Shown here piece after piece: positions 35,734 to 45,900 of a stretch of 64,000 nt of DNA (positions are counted from its first letter, which is position 1; each line of letters begins with the position of its first letter). This DNA is from JAJRTE01 sp964418585 (GTDB lineage: Bacteria; Myxococcota_A; UBA796; JAJRTE01). A model generated the notes under the pieces. The model ran no database searches and was not told the DNA's origin. It was given only the letters and a program-made list of their open reading frames with translations. Both the position numbers and the translations under genes were made by a program. The DNA lies in NCBI GenBank assembly GCA_964418585.1, contig CAYQMG010000032.1, positions 9,351-73,350 of the forward strand, given 5' to 3'.

Positions 35734-36555
35734 ATGGCGGAGCCCCAGGAGTTTGTTTACGGAATCAATCCAATCCATGAGTTGGTCGCTGCCTATCCCG
35801 AGGAGGTGCAGGAGATACTCATCGCACGCCATCGCAAGGACCCGCGGATTCGGCGCCTGCTCGAGGCGGCCGAGTCGAGGGGGATTCCGGTGCATGGACG
35901 CCCCAACGAGGCGCTCACCCGCCTGGCTGGAAACGTACACCATCAAGGACTGGTGGCGGTGGTGAGCGGGTTCCGGTACACGCCGCTCGACACGCTCGTG
36001 ACACGCCTCGAGCAGGTGCGCACGCCCCTGGTGCTGCTGCTCGATGGGATCCAGGACCCGGGCAATCTGGGCGCGCTCATTCGTAGCGCCCACGTGCTGG
36101 GTGCTGATGCCGTGATCATCCCGCGGGACCGGGCGGCTCGAGTGACGCCGGCGGCCCGCAAGGCGTCGGCCGGGGCCACGGAGCACCTGCCGGTGGTGCG
36201 GGTGACCAACGTGGCGCGGACCATGGTGCACCTGTTCGAGGAGGTTGGTATCTGGTGGGTCGGGCTGGACGCCGAGGCGGGGGGGCTGTTGCACGAGACC
36301 GACCTTGATGCCCCGTTGGGATTGGTCATCGGCGGAGAGGGCAAGGGCATGCGCCAGTTGACCCGGAAGCGCTGCCATTTTCTTTGCAAGATTCCTTCGG
36401 CGGGCACCACGGGGGTGGGTTCGCTGAATGCGGCCGCAGCCGGGGCCATTGCACTTTACGAGGTGCAGCGTCAGAGGTCGGCGGCTCGAGGTGCGGCCTC
36501 GCCGGCACTGGATGCCGACTCCACCGGCGGTTCCGGAGGCAGCGAGGGGCCGTAA
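35734..36555 (+). CDS. rlmB: 23S rRNA 2'-O-methyltransferase RlmB (SpoU/TrmH family)
   Basis: A 273-aa SPOUT methyltransferase. The N-terminal substrate-binding domain starts FVYGINPIHELV. The knotted catalytic domain has LLLDGIQDPGNLGALIRSAHVLGADAVII (motif 1, N and R), LVIGGEGKGMRQL (motif 2) and KIPSAGTTGVGSLNAAAAGAIALYE (motif 3). RlmB methylates a guanosine in the 23S rRNA peptidyl-transferase region. A short Gly/Ser-rich tail follows. GAGGAGGG precedes the ATG. The last 85 bp overlap the 3' end of the convergent lytic transglycosylase gene. Confidence 0.9.
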   Translation: MAEPQEFVYGINPIHELVAAYPEEVQEILIARHRKDPRIRRLLEAAESRGIPVHGRPNEALTRLAGNVHHQGLVAVVSGFRYTPLDTLVTRLEQVRTPLVLLLDGIQDPGNLGALIRSAHVLGADAVIIPRDRAARVTPAARKASAGATEHLPVVRVTNVARTMVHLFEEVGIWWVGLDAEAGGLLHETDLDAPLGLVIGGEGKGMRQLTRKRCHFLCKIPSAGTTGVGSLNAAAAGAIALYEVQRQRSAARGAASPALDADSTGGSGGSEGP

Positions 36556-38972
36556 GCCGCCAGGTAGCCGGCAAAGTTTCGTATGACCGCACGGACGTAG
36601 TTCCGGGTCTCCCGGTAGGGAATCTCCTCGACGAAGGCGTCGTCCTCGAGATCCCCCATGGTGGCAAGCCATGTCGCCACCACGGACGGCCCGGCATTGT
36701 AGGCGGCCAGGGCTCGAGCCAGGCTGTCCCCGTGGGCTTCGAGCATGGCCCGGAGGTACTCGGTTCCGAGTCTGAGGTTGAAGTCCGGCCGCTTCAGGTA
36801 GTAGGCGCGATACCCTCGAATGTTCAGCCATCGGCAGATGATCCGGCCGGTTCGTGGCATGATTTGCATGAGACCTCGAGCACCTGCCCGGCTCCCCGCG
36901 GTCGGGTCGAACACGCTTTCCTGACGGATGATGGCGGCCACGAGCGTTGGTTCCACGCCGCGGCCCAGGGCGTGTCGGACGATTGCCTCACGAAACGGGA
37001 ACGGGTAGGCCAACGCCACCCGGGAGGGAACGATTGCGTCCCCGGCGGTCAGTGTCCGGAGGTAGTGGAGCCCGTATTGCATCCCGTAGTAGAGGGAGCC
37101 CATGGCATGGCGGAGGGCTGCGGCCATCCATCGGGCGGTGCTCCCGGCTGCGGGATGGTGCGCTGCGGCGTAGAGTTCGCGGCGTGCCCCGGATTCATCC
37201 CCCATGAGCCACAGTTCCTTGGCACGCTCGAGGTGGAGGGCCGGGCCCGGGGACTGGATACCGGCGAGGTGGTCCTCGAACCCGGGAAACAGCAGCGACA
37301 GGCCCAGGCGGGCAGGGGAAGACGCGGGGAAGGGTGGATCGCCCCGCGGCATCTCCACCGATTCCTGGCTCTCCGCCGTCTCCGGAATGCGGACTCGAGG
37401 CCGGGTGCCGCCCAGCCGCCATCCAGCCAGGATCCCGTAGTAAGAGAAGGGAAAACGATAGGCCACGTCGTCCAGGACCGCCGAGCCGCGGATCGGATTT
37501 CCGGTCGCCTCCAGGACCCGTCCGAGCCAGTAACGTGCCTGGGCTTCGTCCAGGGAGCCCACCGGCACCTCCTGGAGGATGGACCGCAACGACAGCAGGG
37601 CTCGAGGCCAGTCGCGACTTCGAATGAATCCCCACGTGCTCAGCCAACGGGCCTCGGAGGCCCGTGGATGGTCTGGGAAACGACGGACGACCTCTCGGTA
37701 CAGGGCATCCGCGTCCGCACGGCGCCCGGCCTTGCGACGCAGGTAGGCGAGAAGAAAATAGGCGTCCACCCCGTCCTCGCCGGGACCTGCGGCAACGTAC
37801 CGTTCGAGCAGCGCTTCCCGGGCTTCCGGTTCGTCGGCTTCGGCCAGGGCTCGCGCCCATTCCCGCACCGTGGACCAGCGGGGGTCGCCCATGGCGATTT
37901 CCTCTGCCAGCACCTTCTCCAGGTAGGGCGCCGCGCGCTCCAGCCGGTGGGTCCGCAAAAAATAGAGTCCGCGCAACCGTTCGAAATCCAGTCGGTTTCT
38001 CGGGCAGGGACAGGTGTCGATCGCTTCCTCGATCGCCTCGTACAGCGGAACATTGCGCCGGGAGGTCAACTGGCGGGCCAGCCGGTCGTGCTGGAAGCTC
38101 CAGTCCACACAACGCTGCTCCGGACGAAGCTCCGCCCCAAGTCGCTCGGCCGCTCGGTCGGCCCGGGCGGCCAGCCTGCCGTCACCGTATTGCGCTGCCC
38201 GCCGGTAGTAAACGTAGGCGTCCAGCGGTTGGCGCGATTCCACCGACCGGCCGAGATAGTAGTAGAGGACCGAGCGTGGCGGCGCCGGGGACGCGGCCAG
38301 GGCCAGCGAAAAGCTCGTCTCCGCCTCCTCCATGCGGCCTCGAGCCAGGTGGACGCGCCCTTCGAAATAGTGGGCCCAGCCTTTTTGCGTCGTGCCAGGA
38401 TGGGACAACAGACGCTGGGCATAGTCCGCCACCGCTTCCAGCCTCGCATCGTCCGCCGGACCGTCTCCCGCCTCGAGAAGAATCATCCGCGCCAGATCAC
38501 GGTAGAAATAGTCGGAAAATGCTGGATAGTCCTCCAGCAGCGCCCGATAGAGCACGCGCGCAGCCACAAAGTCCCGGCGGCCAAACCGCTTCCGCGCCTC
38601 GAGAAAACGCGCGCGCAAGGCCTGGCGCTCCGGCGACATCTCCGGGTCGGTCGCCGGAACCGTCACATCCGTCTCCGGAAGCTCGAGCCGCTGGATCGGA
38701 ACCGACAATGCCAGCCGAAAAGGCCCGCCTCGCTCTGGGCGCTCCATGCTCGGAAACCAGGACGGACCGGGCATCCTGACGCCTCCAGCCGTCGCCGACC
38801 CGGACAGCAGCAGACAGGCTCCCACCCAGAGGCACACCAGTCCTTTCGGAACCCGTCCCCCGCCTACCCCCCGGGTACGACCCGTTGTCCGGCCCCTCGA
38901 GGGGCGGCTCGAGCCCGTGCTGCGCACGCCGGCTTGCCACCCGATCCTACGCCTTTCCACCCATCGCCTCAT
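36471..38972 (-). CDS. Large soluble lytic murein transglycosylase (SLT domain plus TPR)
   Basis: An 833-aa periplasmic protein. The signal-like segment is GLVCLWVGACLLLSGSATAGG after an unusually long Arg-rich N-terminus (about 45 residues), so the true start may be internal. The centre (about residues 130-560) has TPR/helical repeats forming the superhelical ring typical of Slt70. The C-terminal SLT domain has IIRQESVFDPTAGSRAGARGLMQIMP, with the catalytic Glu in RQES, and LAAYNAGPSVV. It cleaves peptidoglycan glycan strands to 1,6-anhydro-MurNAc ends. It shares an 85-bp tail-to-tail overlap with rlmB. Confidence 0.88.
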   Translation of the reverse strand: MRRWVERRRIGWQAGVRSTGSSRPSRGRTTGRTRGVGGGRVPKGLVCLWVGACLLLSGSATAGGVRMPGPSWFPSMERPERGGPFRLALSVPIQRLELPETDVTVPATDPEMSPERQALRARFLEARKRFGRRDFVAARVLYRALLEDYPAFSDYFYRDLARMILLEAGDGPADDARLEAVADYAQRLLSHPGTTQKGWAHYFEGRVHLARGRMEEAETSFSLALAASPAPPRSVLYYYLGRSVESRQPLDAYVYYRRAAQYGDGRLAARADRAAERLGAELRPEQRCVDWSFQHDRLARQLTSRRNVPLYEAIEEAIDTCPCPRNRLDFERLRGLYFLRTHRLERAAPYLEKVLAEEIAMGDPRWSTVREWARALAEADEPEAREALLERYVAAGPGEDGVDAYFLLAYLRRKAGRRADADALYREVVRRFPDHPRASEARWLSTWGFIRSRDWPRALLSLRSILQEVPVGSLDEAQARYWLGRVLEATGNPIRGSAVLDDVAYRFPFSYYGILAGWRLGGTRPRVRIPETAESQESVEMPRGDPPFPASSPARLGLSLLFPGFEDHLAGIQSPGPALHLERAKELWLMGDESGARRELYAAAHHPAAGSTARWMAAALRHAMGSLYYGMQYGLHYLRTLTAGDAIVPSRVALAYPFPFREAIVRHALGRGVEPTLVAAIIRQESVFDPTAGSRAGARGLMQIMPRTGRIICRWLNIRGYRAYYLKRPDFNLRLGTEYLRAMLEAHGDSLARALAAYNAGPSVVATWLATMGDLEDDAFVEEIPYRETRNYVRAVIRNFAGYLAAYGPSLPPEPPVESASSAGEAAPRAADL

Positions 38973-39160
38973 CGCTTGACAACCCTGTCCGCGACGCCGG
39001 TCTGACGCGCTTTCACTGTATCATCCCCGCGGCGCTCCGGCCACTGTGTCTGCAAATGGGACCTAGACCGTTGCAAGGTGGGGGACATAATTTCATCGAA
39101 GGACGCGAGGCTGCGATGAATATGTCCAGAAAACGATCCAATTTTTCACTTTTGACTCGC

Positions 39161-39184
39161 TTTTGTCGCAAACTCGAGACAAAA
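39161..39184. promoter_or_regulatory. Inverted repeat TTTTGTC-N10-GACAAAA
   Basis: Perfect 7-bp arms with a 10-nt spacer in the 343-bp gap (38973-39315) between the divergent transglycosylase and diguanylate cyclase genes. The flanks are locally A+T-rich. It may be an operator or a bidirectional hairpin. I see no gene in this gap. Confidence 0.4.
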
Positions 39185-39315
39185 TCGTCCAGGTGAATCC
39201 TGGTCATGGTCTGGCAGCGCGCCCTGAAGCTGCCCCGGCGTGGCAGGAAGCGCGTTCCCACCGTGCGGGCCTGGCCCCGGGGATTCGGGAAAGGCCGTCA
39301 TACTGAGGTGAGAGC

Positions 39316-41253
39316 ATGGGGCGAACACAGCAGAGTCGACGTGACATCATTGAGCTTGTCGCAGGGATCAATGCCGCGTTTGTGGACACGGAGGGTGGGA
39401 CGGATGGGCAACTGCGGCTGGTGACGAACCGGTGCGGGGAGTTTTTGGGGGTTGACCGGGCTTACGTGGTGTTGTTGTCGGAGGAGACGTCGGAGTGTGT
39501 GGGGGCTCATGAGTGGTGTGCGGAGGATGTCCGGCCGTCGGGGGAGGTGCTGCGGACGCTACGGCAGGGTGAGATTTCGTGGTTGATGGACCAGTTGAAG
39601 GTGGGCACGGCGGTGAGCGTGGAGAGTATTGAAGCGCTGCCTGGGCATGCGGAGGGGGAGCGGCGCCTGTTCGAGCGGAACGAGGTGCAGTCGTTGCTGG
39701 CCGCCCCGATCATGGGGGATCACTCGCTGATGGGGTATCTCGCGGTGGAGGTGACCCGGGGGGGGCGTGCGTGGAGCGAGGAGGAGCAGTTATTGCTGAG
39801 GCTTCTTGCGGACACGGTGGGTCGGGCCCTGGACCACAAGCGTGCCAAGGATGAACTGGGGGCGCACCGTGCGCGTATCGAGGCCATCGAGGCGGATGGG
39901 AGCGAGCGTTTGGCGGTGACGGTTCAAAAACTAAAGGAGGAGCTTGCTCAACTACAAGTGCTTGAGCGGCGGCTTCAGTATCTGTCGTCGCATGATCCGC
40001 TGACGAACGTTCCGAACCGAGCCACCCTGGTGGATCATCTGCGCCATGTGGTGGCGGAGGCGGCGATGGGGGATCATGGTGCGCTGCTTTTGATCGATCT
40101 TGACAACTTCAAGATACTGAACGAGACATTGGGGTATCGAGCGGGCGATGAGATCCTGATGGGGGTGGTGCGGATTTTGAGGAGCAATTTGCGGGAGGGG
40201 GATTTCCTGGCGCGGTTGGGGGGGGACGAGTTTGCGGTTCTGTTGAAGGGAACGTCTCGGGAAGGTGCCCGGAAGGTTGCGGAGAAGTTGCGTGCAGCGG
40301 TGGAGACGCAGGAACTGGAACTGGTGACGCAGGATGTGCAGTGCAGCCTGACGATAAGTATTGGGGCGGTATTCGTGGACGGGAGTGCGGACAGTCAGAA
40401 GGTGCTCGCCTATGCGGATGCAGCGCTGTACGCGGCGAAGGAGCGTGGACGGAACCGTGCTCATTTTGCGGAGCCGGGGCAGCAGGATTTGTTGGCGGAG
40501 CTTGCCGAGACCAACGAGATGATCAGTTTGATCCGTGCTGCGTTGCGCGAGGAGCGTTTTGTGCTGATGTTTCAGCGGATCGTGGAGATCGAGACGGGAA
40601 AGGTGCGGCATCACGAGGTACTTCTTCGGCTTGCGGACGGGACGGGGCGGCTCATCCCGCCCAATCGATTCATTCCGGTGGCGGAGCGGTTTGGTCTCAT
40701 GCCCCAGGTGGACTACTGGGTTGTGCGTGCGTCGCTGCAGGCGTTGGCTCGCTATCCGGGCCTGAAGGTGTTTGTGAACATTTCGGGCGCCAACCTGGGC
40801 GATGAAGGCTTGCTGGCGAACATTGAGCACGACATTCTGGAGAGCGGTATCGATCCGGGCAGGATCGGCTTCGAGATCACCGAGACCACCGCGGTGAAGG
40901 ACCTGGTGTCTGCCGAGCGTTGGATCCTTCGCCTGAAGAACCTTGGCTGTCGTTTCGCCCTGGACGATTTCGGTATCGGGTTTTCATCGTTCACCTATCT
41001 TCGCATGTTGCCCGTGGACTACCTGAAGATCGATGGTTCGTATGTCCGGAACATGGACACCGACACCACCCATCATGCGCTCGTCCAGGCCATGAACACC
41101 GTGGCGCACACGCTGGACAAGAAAACCGTGGCCGAATTCGTGGAGTCGGATGCGGTCATGAAAACCTTGCAGAAACTCGGTGTGGACTATGGCCAGGGCT
41201 ACTACATCGGAAGACCCTGCCTCGAGCCCGAAGGGCTCCAGAGTTCCAGTTGA
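39316..41253 (+). CDS. GAF-GGDEF-EAL cyclic-di-GMP signalling protein
   Basis: A 645-aa protein. An N-terminal GAF sensor (about residues 15-175) is followed by a short coiled coil. The GGDEF domain (about 215-380) has HDPLTNVPNR and an intact RLGGDEFAVL. The EAL domain (about 400-640) reads EVL at the signature (HHEVLLRLADG), keeping the metal-binding Glu, with NISGANL, EITETT, DDFGIGFSS, LKIDG and AEFVE all present. Both cyclase and phosphodiesterase activity are therefore possible. No TM segments, so it is cytoplasmic. AGGTGAGAG precedes the ATG. The GAF ligand is unknown. Confidence 0.93.
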   Translation: MGRTQQSRRDIIELVAGINAAFVDTEGGTDGQLRLVTNRCGEFLGVDRAYVVLLSEETSECVGAHEWCAEDVRPSGEVLRTLRQGEISWLMDQLKVGTAVSVESIEALPGHAEGERRLFERNEVQSLLAAPIMGDHSLMGYLAVEVTRGGRAWSEEEQLLLRLLADTVGRALDHKRAKDELGAHRARIEAIEADGSERLAVTVQKLKEELAQLQVLERRLQYLSSHDPLTNVPNRATLVDHLRHVVAEAAMGDHGALLLIDLDNFKILNETLGYRAGDEILMGVVRILRSNLREGDFLARLGGDEFAVLLKGTSREGARKVAEKLRAAVETQELELVTQDVQCSLTISIGAVFVDGSADSQKVLAYADAALYAAKERGRNRAHFAEPGQQDLLAELAETNEMISLIRAALREERFVLMFQRIVEIETGKVRHHEVLLRLADGTGRLIPPNRFIPVAERFGLMPQVDYWVVRASLQALARYPGLKVFVNISGANLGDEGLLANIEHDILESGIDPGRIGFEITETTAVKDLVSAERWILRLKNLGCRFALDDFGIGFSSFTYLRMLPVDYLKIDGSYVRNMDTDTTHHALVQAMNTVAHTLDKKTVAEFVESDAVMKTLQKLGVDYGQGYYIGRPCLEPEGLQSSS

Positions 41254-41461
41254 CCCACCTGTTCGTGCCTCATTTGGGGGTGCGTTCTTTTTTCTCCACC
41301 CTGCGTGCATGCGCCTTCCCGGGTCCTCGAGGTGGGGAGGTCTGCGCAACATGAATTTCACTTGAAAGGGGCACGGCCTTCTGATAAAAGAGGGTGACTT
41401 CTGGTGACCCGTACAGGAGCCGGCGAGGCGGCTCCAGAAACACAACAACCAAGGAGTGCTT

Positions 41462-42160
41462 GTGAATAAGGTGTTTCCAAGCGTCGCAGAGGCCCTGTTC
41501 GACCTCACCGACGGCGCGACCATCATGGCAGGGGGTTTCGGATTGTGCGGGATTCCGGAAAACCTGATCCGCGCCATCCGGGACAAGGGTGTCAAGGACC
41601 TCACGTTCATCAGCAACAATGCGGGGATTGACGACGAGGGGCTCGGATTGCTGCTGCAGACGAGGCAGGTGAAGAAGATGATCTCGTCCTATGTGGGGGA
41701 GAACAAGATCTTCGAGCAGCAATTTCTGAACGGGGAGCTGGAAGTGGAGCTGGTTCCCCAGGGGACGTTGGCGGAGCGGATACGGGCGGGGGGTGCCGGG
41801 ATTCCGGCGTTTTACACGCCCACGGGGGTTGGGACGCGGATTGCGGAGGGCAAGGAGGTCCGTGTATTCGACGGGAAGGAGTACCTTCTGGAGCGCGGGT
41901 TGACTGCCGATTTTGCCATCGTGAAGGCGTGGAAGGGGGATCGTTGGGGCAACCTGGTCTACCGGAAGACGGCGCGGAACTTCAACCCGATGATGGCGAC
42001 AGCGGCTCGAGTCACCATTGCCGAGGTGGAGGAACTGGTGGAGCTGGGCGACATCGATCCCGACATGGTGCACACGCCGGGGATCTTCGTGCAGCGGATC
42101 GTGGTGGGCGAGCGCTACATCAAGCGCATCGAGCAACGGACAATCCGGCAGGAGGGTTAA
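41462..42160 (+). CDS. scoA: 3-oxoacid CoA-transferase subunit A
   Basis: A 232-aa alpha subunit of succinyl-CoA:3-ketoacid (acetoacetate) CoA-transferase. The start (V)NKVFPSVAEAL at GTG 41462 follows AAGGAG by 5 nt and matches the family N-terminus; GTG 41456 overlaps the Shine-Dalgarno and is unlikely. The conserved glycine-rich loop GGFGLCGIPENLI and GVGTRIAEGKE are present. It pairs with the catalytic B subunit, 3 bp downstream. The enzyme activates acetoacetate for ketone body or PHB breakdown, which fits the PHA genes at 18-19 kb. Confidence 0.92.
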   Translation: MNKVFPSVAEALFDLTDGATIMAGGFGLCGIPENLIRAIRDKGVKDLTFISNNAGIDDEGLGLLLQTRQVKKMISSYVGENKIFEQQFLNGELEVELVPQGTLAERIRAGGAGIPAFYTPTGVGTRIAEGKEVRVFDGKEYLLERGLTADFAIVKAWKGDRWGNLVYRKTARNFNPMMATAARVTIAEVEELVELGDIDPDMVHTPGIFVQRIVVGERYIKRIEQRTIRQEG

Positions 42161-42163
42161 TCG

Positions 42164-42823
42164 ATGGCACTGACCCGCGATGAGATAGTGCGCAGGGCCG
42201 CCCAGGAACTGAAGGACGGCTACTACGTCAACCTGGGGATAGGGATTCCGACCTTGGTGGCCAACCACATCCCGGAAGGGGTGGAGATCGTGCTCGAGTC
42301 CGAGAACGGGCTGTTGGGAATCGGCCCATTTCCGTTGGAGCACGAGGTCGATCCGGACCTGATCAATGCCGGGAAGCAGACGGTGACCGAGGTGCCTGGG
42401 AGTTCCTATTTTTCGAGCGCCGACAGTTTTGGAATGATCCGGGGTGGGCACATCGATCTGACCGTGCTGGGGGCCATGCAGGTTTCCGAGAAGGGAGACC
42501 TGGCCAACTGGATGATTCCCGGAAAGATGGTCAAGGGGATGGGGGGCGCCATGGACCTGGTGGCCGGGGCGCGCAAGGTGGTGGTGACCATGGAGCATTG
42601 CACCCGGAAGGGTGGTTTGAAGGTGCTCAAGGAATGCACGCTGCCCCTGACCGGGAAGGCATGTGTGGACCTTTTGATCACGGATCTCGCCGTGTTCCAG
42701 ATCGATCGGGGGCGGGGGATGACCTTGATCGAGTTGGCCCCCGGGGTCACCGAGGAAGAGGTTCGGTCCAAGACCGAAGCCCACTACGAGGTTTCGCCGG
42801 ACCTGAAAACGGTGACTCTGTGA
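42164..42823 (+). CDS. scoB: 3-oxoacid CoA-transferase subunit B
   Basis: A 219-aa beta subunit. ESENGLLGIGP holds the catalytic Glu that forms the CoA thioester; NLGIGIPTLVANHI and the C-terminal TLIELAPGVTEEEV are also typical. Its ATG follows AGGAGGGTTAATCG, 3 bp behind the A subunit stop. A strong terminator begins about 40 bp downstream, so the operon is scoAB alone. Confidence 0.93.
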   Translation: MALTRDEIVRRAAQELKDGYYVNLGIGIPTLVANHIPEGVEIVLESENGLLGIGPFPLEHEVDPDLINAGKQTVTEVPGSSYFSSADSFGMIRGGHIDLTVLGAMQVSEKGDLANWMIPGKMVKGMGGAMDLVAGARKVVVTMEHCTRKGGLKVLKECTLPLTGKACVDLLITDLAVFQIDRGRGMTLIELAPGVTEEEVRSKTEAHYEVSPDLKTVTL

Positions 42824-42861
42824 CTGGCTGAACAAGGACACGGGGTTCCTACCCGTTCCCA

Positions 42862-42909
42862 CCGGCCAGCAGGACGATCTTCCGTATCGTCGGATGGCCG
42901 GTTTTTTTT
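42862..42909 (+). terminator. Strong intrinsic terminator of scoAB
   Basis: The outer stem CCGGCCA/TGGCCGG and inner stem GACGAT/ATCGTC enclose the loop CTTCCGT and are followed by eight Ts. Confidence 0.92.
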
Positions 42910-42980
42910 GCAGGCACGCCCTGGCCCGACCGCGCGGTGCGCCCGGGCTTCACCGCTAGAATTTTCGGAAGCACGACCTC

Positions 42981-45900
42981 ATGGATCGCAACAGTGACAG
43001 CTCGAGACCGGCCGGCAACGCGCGGCCGGAGACGGTCAGCATTCAGGTCCTGGCTGGTGGGACCGAAGCCCTGGTCGCCCGAACCAGGCGACTCATCGGG
43101 GTCAGCCCCTTTGTGCTGGTGGCCCGCTCCAGTCTGGCTGCCCGCTTCCTGCTGGAGCAACTCGACCCCTCACACCACAGTCGCCCCGTCGGGGCAGGAG
43201 ACGCGGATCTCCCCGAGTCTTCGGTGCTGCTCTACGACCTCGCGGCACCCCCTGCTCGTCGCCGGGAAGCTCTCGATGCTTTTGCGAACCGCCGGGTGGC
43301 CGGCATCGTGGCATGCCCCGTTTCGCTGGTCGACGGACCCTTGCTCTCCGCAGTGAGCGCGGTCGGCCGGGTACACTGGATCGTGCAGGACGCCCATGCG
43401 TTGAGCCTCGAGTCCTCCAGGTTCGTGCCCGAGTTGGTCCGCATCCAGGACCTGACACGGCACCCGGGAACAGCTTCCCTCCTCCTTCAGGTTTCCCCGG
43501 ACGCGCCTCGTGCTCGCGCCGTGGTGGAAGCCTTGCTCGGCACCGAGTCGGCGGTGGCCGAAGCGTCGGATGGGAACATCGATCGGGTGCGTGTGCGCTG
43601 TCTGTTTGTAGATGAAGCGGGCCGTTCGCGAACCGCCCTTCGTCAGGCCCTGGAACGGGTGCCCGGGTTGTCGACCACGGGCCGGTGCATTTTTCTCGCC
43701 AGTGACGACGGGTGGGGGCACGACCGGCTTCCAGCCAACGAACTCGCCAGTCTTGCCGAGGAGATGGGGTTCCAGGTGGTGGGCGGCGGTGAGATCGGCA
43801 CTGGAGCCGGTCCGGTGTCCTGGTGCAAGGGGTTGACCGAGCCTCGAGCCGCCTTGCTTTCGAGCGACCCCGAAGTTTTGCAGTGTGTTCCGCCGGGCCT
43901 TCCGACGCTTGTGGTGAGACTTACGCCTCCGGGCTCTATCGACGAGGTGATCGAGGAATGTCGTTGTCTGGCGGGAAGAGGCGGAGGTATCTGGACTTAC
44001 GTCGGTCCTGCTTCTGGGGGTCGCGGGTGGCCCATCGGCCCGGACCTGGTGCGTTCGATTGCCGAGTATGTGCTCGAGCACTGCGCGGGGGACCGTCCGG
44101 TTCCAGTGTCTCTGGAGGCCGTCTGGTCTCACCTGGGGATTGAGGCACCGCTCGAGGAAGCTGCGCCGGCTCTGGAACGGGTTTTCCAGGCTTTTGTCGG
44201 GGCCGGGTTTCTCCGGGCCGTGCGCCGTGCGTATTTTCTGCTCGAGGTGGCGGATGCGCATCGATTTGGATCGCCTCACATCGACATCGATCCTCGGTAT
44301 GTCGCGCTTCACGAGCGGTATTCGGCCGCCCTGGCCGCCATGGACATGTTGGAATCGGTCGAGTTTCGTCTCGAGTCCCGTCTGGCGAAGGACTTGCGTG
44401 TTTTTTCCCGGACGCTGGGGTATTCGGTCGGGGAGCTGAACGATTTGTTCTCTGACATGTCGAGCGACGGTATTGTGCCGTGTCGGCTCTATTTTTCCGG
44501 GGCGGAAGGGAACATCGATTTGGAGGTGCAGGGGGCGGGGGATTTCGAGGCCATGCGTGGCAAGCTGGAAGAGGCCGTGCAAGGGGTTCGTGCCTGGTTG
44601 GAGCGGTATCTCGAGGGGGGCTACGAGGTTGTTCGGCGTCTGGCGGAAGTTGGAGGAGCCCCGGGGGGCGGAGTTCTGTCGCTGCCTTCGTGGGTCGAGG
44701 TGGTGACGTCGGAGGCGTCGTCTGGGGAAGGGGAGGGGCGTTCCCTGGTCGAGCCGGGGGAGGCAGGTACCGTTGCAGGGGTTGGAGAGGAGGAACTGTC
44801 GGCCACCCTTCGAGCGTTCCAGGAGGCGTTGAAGGGTTTGGAGGAGGGGGAGCAGGACCGGGCGTGGGGACGGCTTCTGGACGCCGTATGGGCTCTTGAT
44901 GAGGATGAGGTGGGTCGGGCGCTGGAATGGGCGGGGGGGGCGAGTGATGTGGTGGGGCTGACGCGGTTGGTTGCGGTGCGTGTGGCCCTTCTTGCAGCGC
45001 ACGGGGATCCGAACGAGGCCGCGGGGCTTCTGGAAGCGAGCCTGGGTCGGGGGGTGGACTCGCCCGTGGCGGGACTGCTGACCGGTCTTCTGAACACCAT
45101 CGACTACCGGGTGCGGGTGTCGGAGGGGTTTGGCGGAGACATGCCGGAGGCCGTGCGACGAGCGGCTCTGGTGCTCCCGGCGCTGGAGTCTGTCCCGGCT
45201 GAGGAGGTGGCGGAGATCGTCCGTGGGTTGGGGTTTGAGGGCGAGGTGGAGTCTCTTGGCCTGGGGCAGGTTTCGCTTGTTGTGGGCGGACACCGGTGGC
45301 TGCTGGAGAGGCAGACGATTGAGCCGGAGACCGAGGCCCGGTTGTGGCTCCGGGTGGCTTCTCAGCCGGTGGACGGGATTGAGCCTGCTGTGGCTTTGGC
45401 CCGTTTGTCCGAGGCGTTCTTGATGGTGGTGGGCCTTTCAGACCGAGCGCTTTGCCAGGAACTTGCCCGCCGAGTGGTGGAGGAAAGGCAGGCGAGCGCG
45501 GCCATGCACCCGGTTCGGCGAACGGTGGCTCGAGCGCGGGCCCTTGTGGAATTGGGGCGGAGTGACGAGGCGCTCGAGCTTCTGGATACGCTATCCGACC
45601 CGGAGGGGGTGGGCGCGTCGGAGGTGCTGCATGCCCGGACCGTGGCGCTGCTTGAGCGTGGCGAAGCGCTTGAGGCCCTGACTCTGCTGGTGGACAGACT
45701 GCCATCGGGCCGCACGAGCGTTCAGGCTCGAGGCCTGTTTGCGGCTGCCGTGGGTGCGTTGGAAGCCCGGTGTGAAGCGGAGGAAGGGTGTAGTGCCTGT
45801 TCTCTGCTGGGTTCCGTTTTTTGTCCATCGGGCGGAGAGATCCTGACGTTGGTGGGGGAGGATCCGTTCGGCGAACCGGATCAGGCGCTCGAGACGCGGT

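Noticed and set aside
39316..41253. Catalytically dead EAL domain because the motif reads EVL
   Set aside because: The essential Glu is kept and all other metal and substrate motifs are intact, so activity remains possible.
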